NCBI RefSeq assembly: GCF_900103665.1
Contig: NZ_FNGY01000018.1
Location: 1-64,000 of the forward strand
Origin: Pedobacter steynii
GTDB lineage: Bacteria > Bacteroidota > Bacteroidia > Sphingobacteriales > Sphingobacteriaceae
DNA length: 64,000 bases
Direction of reading: 5' to 3'
The position numbers and the translations under genes are program-made. The notes under the pieces are model-generated. The model did no database searches, was not told the origin of the DNA, and worked only from the letters and a program-made list of their open reading frames with translations. Each line of letters opens with the position of its first letter. The stretch's first letter is position 1. Positions 1-8,032 of the stretch are shown here, in pieces.

Positions 1-92
1 AAAAAACAGGTTAAATGGAAAGAGCCCGGTGGAATACCGAGCTCTCGTACAAAAAACTTAATTTTGAATCTGTCCAACTTTTTGGGGTCACA
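1..92 (+). mobile_element. Right end of an IS3-family (IS150-like) insertion sequence, truncated by window edge
   Basis: The first 61 bases encode the last residues of an IS3-type transposase. Ten bases after its stop comes TGTCCAACTTTTTGGGG (from 71), the reverse complement of the ACCCCAAAAAGTTGGACA-type end typical of IS150-group elements. The element most likely ends at a CA near 92, but the exact edge and the target duplication cannot be set because the left end lies outside the window. It inserts about 70 bp upstream of the NlpE-like gene. Identification rests on recalled family features. Confidence 0.65.
2..61 (+). CDS. IS3-family transposase OrfB, C-terminal fragment
   Basis: Reading frame 2 gives 19 residues ending in a TAA stop at 59-61. 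They contain RLNGKSPVEYRA, the conserved tail seen after the DDE catalytic core of IS3/IS150 OrfB integrases (family form roughly K-x-L-x-G-x-S-P-x-x-Y-R). The catalytic residues lie upstream, outside the window, so it cannot be judged whether the enzyme is intact. The short length limits confidence, but the inverted-repeat-like end just downstream agrees with the call. Confidence 0.6.
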   Translation, partial: KNRLNGKSPVEYRALVQKT

Positions 93-163
93 CCATTTTT
101 GTAAAACAAAACACTTCGCCAGCCGTTAGAAATAAGGTGGAAATAAACACAAACTCATTACCG

Positions 164-613
164 ATGAAAAAACAAATCTTAACTCTCGCTACAGTATCGA
201 TATTATTATGGAGCTGTACTAATGAAACAAAAAAGACGTCTGATGCAGACAGCACTGTAAAGACAGAAAATGCAGCCATCAACGATGGCCATAATGCTCA
301 GAATTCTCTGGACTGGAATGGCACTTATAAAGGAGTCCTTCCCTGTGCAGATTGTGAAGGCATCCAAACAGAACTTACCCTTAACCAGGACATGACTTTT
401 GTATTAAAAACAAATTACATGGGTAAAGACACAAAGTTCCCTGAGGATAAAGGAACATTTAAATGGGATAGCACAGGTTCAAAAGTAGAACTCATCGGGT
501 TAAAGGATCAGCCAAATACTTATTTTGTTGGAGAAAATAAACTGATACAACTGGATATGGAAGGAAAAGAAATCACCGGGGCATTGGCAGGCAAGTATGT
601 CTTAAAGAAATAG
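164..613 (+). CDS. NlpE-like copper-resistance/envelope-stress lipoprotein
   Basis: Small lipoprotein of 149 residues. The ATG at 164 is preferred over a GTG at 137 because it directly opens a lipoprotein signal (KK, hydrophobic stretch, lipobox LLWSC), with Cys18 as the likely lipidated residue. The mature part is an NlpE N-terminal-type domain starting at WNGTYKG and containing a PCADCEG motif, whose CxxC is the family hallmark linked to copper and envelope-stress sensing in Escherichia coli. The copper role here is inferred. The gene lies just downstream of the IS3-like end, which may have replaced its native upstream region. Confidence 0.8.
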   Translation: MKKQILTLATVSILLWSCTNETKKTSDADSTVKTENAAINDGHNAQNSLDWNGTYKGVLPCADCEGIQTELTLNQDMTFVLKTNYMGKDTKFPEDKGTFKWDSTGSKVELIGLKDQPNTYFVGENKLIQLDMEGKEITGALAGKYVLKK

Positions 614-625
614 GATCAATATGAT

Positions 626-664
626 AAAAGCCCTGTAAAACGTCAATGTCCTGCAGGGCCTTTA
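626..664 (+). terminator. Hairpin terminator after the NlpE-like gene
   Basis: The arms AAAGCCCTG and CAGGGCCTTT pair with one bulged base. The hairpin begins about 12 bases after the stop codon and is followed by a short TTT. It sits between two converging genes. Confidence 0.55.
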
Positions 665-701
665 TGATTTGTGGTTCTGATTAATCCCCTTTTCTAATGG
701 T

Positions 702-1403
702 TTAAGATTTAGCAGCGTATTTTACTTCTTCATAAGGCTGTACCAATACCCATCCTTCGCCCATAAATTCAAGCTGGAAGGATTCCCCACTACCACGGCC
801 GATAAATGAACCAAATGTCAGGTTGGTTTTGATTTTTGGGGTCAGGTTTTCGGACCAGGCCACAGTGGCATTCGGATCCGTAAATACAGGCTGACCAGGA
901 GTCACTTTTAATAAAATAGGTTCTCCATGGGTCGTGATCGCAATGTAACCTGAACCGGATAGTTTTACCTGAAACAAACCTCCTGACATCATACCAGCTA
1001 CACTTTTAAGCATTTTAATTTCGTTCTGAATGCTTTCTTCCAAGGCTAAAACATCATTACCATTCACAAAGATGGCTTCATTTTTCAGCTTAATGATCTT
1101 CACCTTTTTACCCTCATCTGCCAGGTATAATTTACCCGTTCCGGTAGCATACATTAACGAAGTACCCTCTCCCGAAATGGCTTTCTTAAGTAAGCCTCCC
1201 AGTCCCTTGCTCATCATACCCTCTCTTTTGAAATCAATATTACCTATATAAGCAACCATAGATCCGGCTTTGGCCATGATCTTTTGATTCTTAAGGTTTA
1301 CCTCAAGCAATGCGGGTTTTTCAAGTTCAAAGAAATCATTTTCATTTGGATCTTCTGCAGCTTCCAGAATAAATTCATTCAGCGTGTATTCTCTTTTATT
1401 CAT
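702..1403 (-). CDS. AIM24/TIGR00266-family protein
   Basis: The 233-residue protein matches the AIM24 (former DUF124) family, a beta-rich fold of unknown biochemical role. Visible family traits are the segments KAGSMVAYIGNI and GLGGLLKKAISGEG near residues 45-80, the LYLAD and GSGYIAI strands, and the end GEGWVLVQPYEE. No signal peptide or membrane segment is present, so it should be cytoplasmic. It converges with the NlpE-like gene. The mitochondrial AIM24 role in inner-membrane organisation should not be transferred to bacteria. Confidence 0.8.
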   Translation of the reverse strand: MNKREYTLNEFILEAAEDPNENDFFELEKPALLEVNLKNQKIMAKAGSMVAYIGNIDFKREGMMSKGLGGLLKKAISGEGTSLMYATGTGKLYLADEGKKVKIIKLKNEAIFVNGNDVLALEESIQNEIKMLKSVAGMMSGGLFQVKLSGSGYIAITTHGEPILLKVTPGQPVFTDPNATVAWSENLTPKIKTNLTFGSFIGRGSGESFQLEFMGEGWVLVQPYEEVKYAAKS

Positions 1404-1558
1404 GTAAATTTTATTTATCTAAAAAAATAAGTTACATGAATATAAAAACTTAAAAGTTCATGTTATTAAAAACTGCGTAAAAACGTAGGTTAAATTCACG
1501 TCAGCAGACAACTATTATCCTGAACAGCAAAGCGCCTGTCTTAAATATTTAAATAAAG

Positions 1559-2275
1559 CTATATCCCCAAAACTTTTACTCCATCACTTTCTATTAAATT
1601 TACTTTCCATTGAGCCGCTACTTCCTCTACATAATCAATAAAAGTCTCCACACCTTGAATAGTATGAAATGTGTACTCAGGCTGCTTTTCCATAAAATCG
1701 ACATTCGTAAATCTGTGGTCATGTGAAAATATCATCACTTTTTTAGTGAAGGTATCGTACATGGTCATTCCTCCGTTTGCTTCTTCAACAAATGTTAAAA
1801 ACCGAGTGTAATCAATTTGCTCATAGTTCCCTTCTTCACAAAGCATACTATAGTATTCCTCCCATCCTCCTATTCCGCGGAAACATTCTGAACCCAGGAA
1901 CATAAAATTCTGATTATTACCGAGCCAGACCTCAGGTTGGTTGAAAGACTCTACGACCCCACCGATATTCCTCAGCATCAATTCATGCTCAGCGATGGGT
2001 TCACAAGAAAAGCTTTCTGAGTTTTCTATTTTATTTAACCATCCGCAAATTTGATCATCCTTATTATTCCATGCAAACAACAAATGCTCCTCTCCGTCAA
2101 TTTCAAGGAAGGTGATTCTGGATTTCTCGACTATCGAAGTTAGTTCAGGAAACGTTTCCTTAAATTCCTCGCTTAACCTCAGGTCAATTTTCTCTTTAAA
2201 CAGAACACTTGAATCCGGTTTAAAAAACCAGCTTTTTGTTTCCTTAAATACTTTAAAATCGTTGTTTCCCTGCAT
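1559..2275 (-). CDS. Hypothetical protein, possibly SMI1/KNR4 (SUKH)-like
   Basis: The 238-residue acidic, aromatic-rich protein has no signal peptide. Its last 80 residues (NGGMTMYDTFTKKVMIFSHD, then an acidic stretch and FIDYVEEVAAQW) resemble the ending of SUKH-superfamily proteins, where a beta hairpin is followed by a helix of the SF-x-E-F type. Many SUKH proteins are immunity factors for secreted toxins, but no toxin gene lies nearby, so that role is not supported here. The family assignment itself is tentative. Confidence 0.5.
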   Translation of the reverse strand: MQGNNDFKVFKETKSWFFKPDSSVLFKEKIDLRLSEEFKETFPELTSIVEKSRITFLEIDGEEHLLFAWNNKDDQICGWLNKIENSESFSCEPIAEHELMLRNIGGVVESFNQPEVWLGNNQNFMFLGSECFRGIGGWEEYYSMLCEEGNYEQIDYTRFLTFVEEANGGMTMYDTFTKKVMIFSHDHRFTNVDFMEKQPEYTFHTIQGVETFIDYVEEVAAQWKVNLIESDGVKVLGI

Positions 2276-2406
2276 AATGATTCAGATTGTAGCTATTGGG
2301 CTAATTAAAATATCCATAATTGAAGAGTACTTCAGCGTATTTACACCAATGAAATGGTAGAAAATACTTTCCCTGATTTCATTCCAGGCAGGATCAGAGG
2401 AAGCAA

Positions 2407-2655
2407 TTATTTGGCCTTACGCAATTTTATTTCCGAATTGACCTGAGCCAGACCAATTATACCCGGAATAAGTGAAATTAAACCAGCAGGAATAATGGTA
2501 ATGAGCGCAAAATTCCGGCTTTTAAAAACGAGATAAAGAAGAATCGAAAATGCAATTAACATCACTATACCTAAACCAATTGTAGCTCCCTTCAGCGTGT
2601 TTTTCTTTTTGTGTAGTTCGTCTAAGGTTAATTCAGATAGTTGATTCTTTTTCAT
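2407..2655 (-). CDS. Small two-helix membrane protein
   Basis: The protein of about 82 residues begins with a short polar helix (LSELTLDELHKKKNTLKG) followed by two hydrophobic segments, about residues 20-42 and 48-68, and a basic tail. It resembles small Bacteroidota membrane proteins often labelled redox-active disulfide protein 2, although no cysteine is present, so that label would be misleading. The ATG at 2655 is preferred over the one at 2673. Its function is unknown. Confidence 0.65.
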   Translation of the reverse strand: MKKNQLSELTLDELHKKKNTLKGATIGLGIVMLIAFSILLYLVFKSRNFALITIIPAGLISLIPGIIGLAQVNSEIKLRKAK

Positions 2656-2673
2656 AATGATTGGTTTATTCAA

Positions 2674-3038
2674 GTTCTTTTAATTAGTATTTCTGTTAAC
2701 GACTTTCGCTCACTCACTGATTAGTTCAAATGCTGCTTCAAGCCTTTTATCTTTTTCATCCTGATATTTTATGGATCACTATCTGAATTCTGGCGATGTC
2801 GATTTACCATCAATAATCATTAACGATAAAATTACTAAAAAAAACCGATTACACTATCCTTTAAAACACAACGCGTTCGCTATTCTACAATCTACATACG
2901 ACAACGGGCCAAGTCCGATATATGAGAGCACTCAGACCAAGTACAAGCGGCAAAAGAGTAACAGCCGAATTAAAAGAGGAAGCAAAGATATTAGGATATT
3001 AAAGTTTTTTGGGTCCACACGCCCAATAAACCTACAAG
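2674..3038. other. Gene-poor stretch, no convincing gene
   Basis: This stretch has no clear gene. A plus-strand frame of 97 codons from 2771 has low-complexity, unrecognisable content. Two very short frames exist: 26 codons at 2922-3002, and about 22 codons on the minus strand ending near 2697 with residues EKDKRLEAAFELISE, which look like the tail of a decayed gene. The region may be the remains of lost genes. Nothing in it can be named. Confidence 0.4.
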
Positions 3039-3090
3039 AAAGCGGTAAGATAAATCTGCTTTAATATGCGCTGACTTATCTTACCGCTTT
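3039..3090 (-). terminator. Strong hairpin terminator for the SGNH hydrolase operon
   Basis: There is a perfect 15-bp inverted repeat, AAAGCGGTAAGATAA at 3039-3053 and its complement at 3076-3090, with a 22-base loop. It lies 18 bases beyond the stop codon of the minus-strand hydrolase gene. Confidence 0.7.
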
Positions 3091-3107
3091 AAAGATCTAT
3101 AGTTACA

Positions 3108-4397
3108 CTACGGGAACTTCACCCCTCTGTATTTCGTTACATCTACAATTGGAATAGAAGAACCATATTTTGCATTAATAGATTTGATAAACTCATTGGC
3201 TACGATTGAATACCCCATTGGAGTCAGGTGAATCCCATCTAATGAGAAGATATTACCTGTAATGAAGGCTGCACTTACCCTTACTCCGTTTACATCTTTA
3301 CCTGCACCATAGTCTTTCAACAAAGCATAAGCATCTACCAGGGCAAGGCCTTTAGCTGCCGCTACAGATTTGATGGTATTGTTATAAGCAGTAGTATAAT
3401 CTGCAACAATGGCCGCCTCATCTTTATCCAATACCCATCTACTTTCAATTGGATTTAGCGGATGTAAGCCATAAGGAATTCCTCCGGTAGGCACTCCGAT
3501 CACCCCTGCAGAAAGCAAAGGAAGCACGAAATAATCCTGAGCTGTTGCGGCTCTGCTTACTCCTGCACCTGTCCTGATGTAAATTGCGGTCACCGTAGGT
3601 GCAGTTGCCTGTACGGTTGCCAGTATTGAAGCTAAAGTAACCGTATTAAAATAAGGCGTACCCAATACATCAGGGATAGTTGCGACCACACCTTTTGCCT
3701 GATTAGCCGTCATCTTATCAGCAGCCATGTTGTATAAAGCTGTAAAAGTTGCTTTAGGGGTTGGCTGATCCGCAGGGTTTGCACCTCCGGAACTTGCATA
3801 GCCCAGGATGTCGTTATTTCCCAGCCACATGCTAAAGAAAGTATAAGGCTTTGCCGTTACGAAGTCCAGATATGGAGTCGTATTTCCAGGAGCATTCCCT
3901 GGCAACAACCTTTCATAGAATCCGTTCAGGTTACCATATTGAGGAACAGTAATGTGCAATAACTTAATCCCCGGAACGCCATAGTTGTTAAGATCTCCGG
4001 TATACTTCGTGAAAAGCGTTACCGCACCAGACTCCGGCCTTACTGCCAAATGGTCTGCCTGCGCTGCGATTTGTGGTAAGCCTTTCGCATCGAATCCTTT
4101 CAGCACCAAATGACCTGAACCATCGGCTTCAGTATCTTTGAAAAAAGGAGTAGAAAAAGATCCGCCGCCTACCGCTTTCATCTGTTCGGCGATCATTCCG
4201 GGATAGGAATTTTTCTGTCCTTCCAGGAACAATCCATTATCCGCATAACCGGAAGTCAGGGAATTTCCTACCGCAATGTATCTTGAAAAATCAGCCGACC
4301 CTTTGGTAAGCGTAATGTCTTTGAGCTCTGGTTTGCAGGAAGCCATTCCAAGAATAGCAACCGCAAAAATACTTTTATATATAAAATTTGATTTCAT
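3108..4397 (-). CDS. SGNH/GDSL-family hydrolase, lipoprotein
   Basis: The 429-residue protein has a lipoprotein signal (hydrophobic stretch ending GMASC, Cys21). Esterase blocks are visible: GNSLT near residue 44 carries the nucleophile serine (GDSL replaced by GNSL), WLGNNDILG near 192 is block III with Gly and Asn of the oxyanion hole, and DGIHLTPMGY near 388 holds the catalytic Asp and His. It is longer than simple SGNH enzymes because of inserts between blocks. It should act at the outer membrane or periplasm as a lipase or esterase; the substrate is unknown. It lies 24 bp downstream of the FadL-type porin gene, probably in one operon, which suggests fatty-acid or lipid release and uptake. 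Confidence 0.85.
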   Translation of the reverse strand: MKSNFIYKSIFAVAILGMASCKPELKDITLTKGSADFSRYIAVGNSLTSGYADNGLFLEGQKNSYPGMIAEQMKAVGGGSFSTPFFKDTEADGSGHLVLKGFDAKGLPQIAAQADHLAVRPESGAVTLFTKYTGDLNNYGVPGIKLLHITVPQYGNLNGFYERLLPGNAPGNTTPYLDFVTAKPYTFFSMWLGNNDILGYASSGGANPADQPTPKATFTALYNMAADKMTANQAKGVVATIPDVLGTPYFNTVTLASILATVQATAPTVTAIYIRTGAGVSRAATAQDYFVLPLLSAGVIGVPTGGIPYGLHPLNPIESRWVLDKDEAAIVADYTTAYNNTIKSVAAAKGLALVDAYALLKDYGAGKDVNGVRVSAAFITGNIFSLDGIHLTPMGYSIVANEFIKSINAKYGSSIPIVDVTKYRGVKFP

Positions 4398-4421
4398 TAT
4401 GTTTTTTTCTGAAAAGGTTAA

Positions 4422-5636
4422 CTACCATTTATAAGAGAAAGAGATACCCGGGATATACGCTGCAGTTTTAAACTCACCGCTCAATCCTGTTTCAATATTA
4501 GTTTCATTTCTGGCTTTCACATTTTCATATAGGAAAGACAAATCGATAAGGAACCTTTCAGACGCTTTGAATCCAAGACCCGCGCTTAACAGCAGGCGGT
4601 CTGCATCCGGAACTTCCGGTGTTACATAACCTTTTCCTACCGGAGTCATGGCATAAGCAATACCTGCACGAAGTGCTAATCTGTTTGTGGTTTGGTTTTG
4701 AATCCCCACGCGGAAGGCTGCAGCATCATGATAATTCCTTGGTGATTTAGTATCAGGAATTCTGGCATTATTGTCATAATCAAAGGCCAGTTCTTTATAT
4801 TTATTCCAGTGTACCCAGTTCACATCAACCGCAATAGTAGTTTTATCTGAAGGATAGAAACCCAAACCAATCGAAGTCGTTGCCGGTAAAGGAAGTTCTG
4901 CATTAAATTTCGTTGGCATAGTCGCCTTCAAAGCATCCGGAACATCAAAGATGGCATCGCCATTTTTAACTTTTGCAGTGATCTGTGAACGGTGAGTAAC
5001 CCCGATGGAAACACCGGACACCGTTTGAACATAGATACCTGCATTCCAGCCAAAATCTTTTGCATCGCCTTTTAGTTTTGCGGTCGAGGCCTCTCCATTT
5101 GGTTTAGTGATTGGAACTGCTCTTCTCAGATCAACTTTCCCTAAGGAATACACCAAACCTCCACCGATACCAATATTGTCTGTAATTTTCAAACTCAGGG
5201 TTGGCTGGATATAAATGGCTTGTAAATCAAGAGAGGTTACCGTATATTTCCCTGTCCAGTCTTCTTTCCAGTGCATTGCACCGCCAAATGGAGTGTAAAT
5301 ACCGATACCAAATCGAAGACGGTTGGCAGGTGAACCGAATACAGCATAGCCCATCACAGGCGTTGCTATCTTATCTTTATTATATTCTGTGATGTTAGAG
5401 CCATTTTCGCGGAATGCGGTTTTAAGGTATAACGGACTGATACCGGCCTGAACACCATTTTTTTTCAGGAAGGAAACGGCTCCCGGATTAAAAAATACAG
5501 CAGCTTCGTCCAAGGCAACGCCTGTTCCGGCACCTCCCATGGCGGTTTGCTTTTGGCCTTGAAGGTTTACCTGAAAGGATTGGGAGTAGCCCAGAATAGG
5601 CACAGCCAGTAAAAAGCTTAGTAGGATCTTTTTCAT
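4422..5636 (-). CDS. OmpP1/FadL-family outer-membrane transporter
   Basis: The 404-residue protein has a signal peptide (MKKILLSFLLAVPILGYSQ) followed by SFQVNLQGQKQTAMGGAGTG, the N-terminal hatch segment typical of FadL/TodX proteins, then DEAAVFFNPGAVS. The remainder is beta-rich and ends in aromatic residues (SFSYKW), as expected for an outer-membrane barrel. FadL proteins carry long-chain fatty acids or other hydrophobic compounds inward. It is the first gene of a probable two-gene unit with the downstream SGNH hydrolase. Confidence 0.9.
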   Translation of the reverse strand: MKKILLSFLLAVPILGYSQSFQVNLQGQKQTAMGGAGTGVALDEAAVFFNPGAVSFLKKNGVQAGISPLYLKTAFRENGSNITEYNKDKIATPVMGYAVFGSPANRLRFGIGIYTPFGGAMHWKEDWTGKYTVTSLDLQAIYIQPTLSLKITDNIGIGGGLVYSLGKVDLRRAVPITKPNGEASTAKLKGDAKDFGWNAGIYVQTVSGVSIGVTHRSQITAKVKNGDAIFDVPDALKATMPTKFNAELPLPATTSIGLGFYPSDKTTIAVDVNWVHWNKYKELAFDYDNNARIPDTKSPRNYHDAAAFRVGIQNQTTNRLALRAGIAYAMTPVGKGYVTPEVPDADRLLLSAGLGFKASERFLIDLSFLYENVKARNETNIETGLSGEFKTAAYIPGISFSYKW

Positions 5637-5962
5637 ATTTGGATAGGGTTAAATTGATATTCGGTTCATCTCAAAGAAACATTTAATGTCGATCTTACTC
5701 TAGATTAACAATTTCGATTTGATTGAGTTTGCAGCAAAACAATTATGCTTGCATAACAATAAACGATTTTACGGAATAAAAAAAACTAATCCAAATGTTA
5801 TCGCATACTTTTTGTCACAATCAAGTATCATCTAAAAGTAAAAAGCAAAAAACAATGGACAAGATATCAGTAACATACCTACATTTGCTAACAGTGTTAT
5901 TTATTTAGTCGCTATATAACTAACACGCAAAAAAGAAAAATTTTAGATAAAAAAATAAGAAT
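5637..5962. other. Divergent intergenic region
   Basis: This AT-rich region separates the FadL-type gene from the nitroreductase gene. A TACATTTG box at 5880-5887 fits the Bacteroidota -7 element for the rightward gene, but no TTG is found at the right spacing, so support is partial. No gene or RNA was seen. Confidence 0.4.
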
Positions 5963-6595
5963 ATGAGCTTAATTGAAGCATTAAAATGGCGTTATGCCAC
6001 TAAAAAGATGAATGGTGAGAAAGTTTCACAGGATAAGGTTGACCAGATCCTTGCTGCAGCACACCTTGCCCCTACTTCTTCAGGTTTACAGCCGTTCAAG
6101 ATTATTGTGGTTACCAATCCTGAGTTAAAGGAAAAAATCAAAGCAGTTGCTTATGGACAATCTCAGATTACAGATTCTTCACATTTGTTAATTTTTGCTG
6201 CATGGGAAAATTATACTGAAGAAAACATCAGAAACGTGTTTGCTCACGGGAACAGAGAGCGCGGTATGCCTGAGGATTCACACTCAGACTATGTCAACAA
6301 CCTTGTCGCCACCTATACCGCAAAAACTCCGGAGGAAAACTTCAACCATGCTGCAAAACAAGCTTATATTGGCTTTGGAGTTGCCCTGGCAGAAGCAGCT
6401 TTATTAAAAGTTGATGCGACACCAATGGAAGGTTTCAATCCGGCAGCATTGGATGAGTTGCTGGGCTTAAAAGAAAAAGGTCTTCGTACCACAACCTTAT
6501 TACCTCTTGGATACAGAGACGAAAGCGGTGATTGGTTGGTGAACCTGAAAAAGGTACGTACACCGTTAGAAGATTTCATCATCGAATTTAAATAG
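5963..6595 (+). CDS. NAD(P)H-dependent FMN oxidoreductase, nitroreductase family
   Basis: The 210-residue protein has the usual size of NfsB-type nitroreductases. The N-terminal ALKWRYATKKMN segment supplies the Arg and Lys that bind FMN phosphate, APTSSGLQPF near residues 35-45 is the next FMN-contacting motif, and the C-terminal GYRDESGDW follows the conserved LPLGY region. The enzyme should be a cytoplasmic dimer reducing quinones, nitroaromatics or similar acceptors. A hairpin terminator follows, so it appears monocistronic. The physiological substrate is unknown. Confidence 0.9.
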   Translation: MSLIEALKWRYATKKMNGEKVSQDKVDQILAAAHLAPTSSGLQPFKIIVVTNPELKEKIKAVAYGQSQITDSSHLLIFAAWENYTEENIRNVFAHGNRERGMPEDSHSDYVNNLVATYTAKTPEENFNHAAKQAYIGFGVALAEAALLKVDATPMEGFNPAALDELLGLKEKGLRTTTLLPLGYRDESGDWLVNLKKVRTPLEDFIIEFK

Positions 6596-6616
6596 GCAAC
6601 AGAAAGCCTCTTTTTT

Positions 6617-6653
6617 AACCCGGTATAATTCCACCATACCGGGTTAATTATTT
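6617..6653 (+). terminator. Rho-independent terminator after nitroreductase
   Basis: A perfect 10-bp stem (AACCCGGTAT with ATACCGGGTT) with a 9-base loop is followed by the T-rich tract AATTATTTTT. Confidence 0.8.
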
Positions 6654-6761
6654 TTATCAGCTTACTAACTTTTCTATTCTCTAAAGATAATCCTTATTTT
6701 ATATTCTATTAACAGGGTATTCGCATCTTTGCAATGAATTTTTCGCTCCAGATTGCCCCTA

Positions 6762-7937
6762 ATGAGAATATTAAAAAGGTTTCTAATCCTCAGCATTTTT
6801 TTCTTACTGTGTCAGAAAACAAGTATATCAAGCCCGATCCCCAGTTTCCACAACATCTCGGTGAGCCTGCTGACCTGCGAAAAAACCGACCGCTATATTT
6901 ATGCCCTGTTTGGCCATAGCGCCATCCGCATCAGGGATGAAGCCCGTCAGCTGGATTTAGTTTACAATTATGGAACCTTTGACACCACTGACCCGGGATT
7001 CTATTTCAACTTTCTCCATGGCAGGATGAAGTACTTTCTGTCCCGGACAGATTACCAGACCTTTATCCGCTCCTACCTGATGGATGAACAATCGGTTACG
7101 GAACAAAAGCTACAATTGAGCGAAGCCCAGAAAAGCAAGCTCATTTCCATTCTGCAGACACAAATAAAACCTGAAAACAGGTCTTATAATTATGATTTCG
7201 TCGGGAAAAACTGCTCCACTAAAATCATCGATCTCTTATCAGAATCTATAGGCCCTGATTTTGACCGGTCCCTATCTCAAGTCAGTCAGGGAAAAGGACC
7301 TTCCATCCGGGAGCAGCTCGGGGCCTACCTGAAACACAATGAGTTTGAAATGATTGGCATGAACATCTTTCTTGGCAAGCAATCAGATACCCTTACCAAC
7401 AGGAGCCTCAGTTTATTTTTACCTGATACCTTGCGAAAAAGAATAGACGAAATGCAATCTCAGGAGCGCAAGTTCTCCGGCCCCATCACTTATTTATTTA
7501 AGGCCAATCCGAATACCCGTGGTTCCACTTCCCTGCTGAGTACCTTGTTTTATGGCTTAAACTTATTACTGTTATTCCCCATCCTCGGCAGACTGCTCAT
7601 CGACATCCGAAAATATCCTGTATTAAAACTGTTTGCCTCCTTCCTCAGCGGATCCTTCCTCCTTCTCCTGAGTGCCACCGGCCTGCTCCTGATTTACCTG
7701 TCTGTCTATTCAGAACTGGATCTGATGCGACATAATTTCAATATCTTATGGTGCCATCCGTTTTATCCGGCCCTGTTTTTCAGGAAAACGTCGAAGATGG
7801 CGGCAATCATCTTCCTTGCCGGGATACTGACATTTATCTTCTTATCTATCAACACTATGCCTTTCCCTGCGTTCTTCCCCCTTTTGCTGCTGCTGATCTT
7901 ATGGCTAAGCTTCCATATTTTACCGGGGAAGGGATAA
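6762..7937 (+). CDS. DUF4105 (Lnb N-terminal-like) membrane protein, possible lipoprotein N-acyltransferase
   Basis: The protein has about 391 residues; the ATG at 6762 opens a hydrophobic signal segment and is preferred over the TTG at 6753. Residues 30-190 form the Lnb-type periplasmic domain, with FGHSAIRI (candidate catalytic His) and VGKNCSTKI (candidate catalytic Cys). Several hydrophobic helices follow, from about residue 265 to the end, as in other DUF4105 proteins. Lnb-type proteins transfer an acyl chain to the lipoprotein N-terminal cysteine in Gram-positives, and relatives with this role are reported in Bacteroidota. A separate Lnt homologue is encoded at 58.4 kb, so its exact function here is open. 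Confidence 0.75.
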   Translation: MRILKRFLILSIFFLLCQKTSISSPIPSFHNISVSLLTCEKTDRYIYALFGHSAIRIRDEARQLDLVYNYGTFDTTDPGFYFNFLHGRMKYFLSRTDYQTFIRSYLMDEQSVTEQKLQLSEAQKSKLISILQTQIKPENRSYNYDFVGKNCSTKIIDLLSESIGPDFDRSLSQVSQGKGPSIREQLGAYLKHNEFEMIGMNIFLGKQSDTLTNRSLSLFLPDTLRKRIDEMQSQERKFSGPITYLFKANPNTRGSTSLLSTLFYGLNLLLLFPILGRLLIDIRKYPVLKLFASFLSGSFLLLLSATGLLLIYLSVYSELDLMRHNFNILWCHPFYPALFFRKTSKMAAIIFLAGILTFIFLSINTMPFPAFFPLLLLLILWLSFHILPGKG

Positions 7938-7964
7938 ACCGAATGTCAAAAAGTGTTAAACATG

Positions 7965-8018
7965 ACGGTTAATATGGCTATTCAATTCATAAATGAATAT
8001 ATTAGCCCTATTAACCGT
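7965..8018. promoter_or_regulatory. Long imperfect hairpin between the Lnb-like and MG2/plug genes
   Basis: A perfect 10-bp inverted repeat (ACGGTTAATA at 7965-7974, complement at 8009-8018) encloses a second, shorter complementary pair (GGCTA with TAGCC) and an AT-rich core containing ATTCA and TGAAT. The whole can fold into one 54-base stem-loop ending 15 bases before the next start codon. No T-tract follows, so it is a poor classical terminator. An operator or a 5' UTR structure is possible. Confidence 0.5.
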
Positions 8019-8032
8019 ATTGAACCATTTTG

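Noticed and set aside
1559..2275. Toxin-immunity pair based on the SUKH-like protein
   Set aside because: No toxin gene lies nearby, and family assignment is tentative.
2771..3064. A plus-strand frame of 97 codons
   Set aside because: Low-complexity composition with no motif, signal peptide or family resemblance; treated as non-coding.
6734..6919. An overlapping 61-codon frame near the Lnb-like gene start
   Set aside because: It overlaps the real gene in another frame and has no supporting features.
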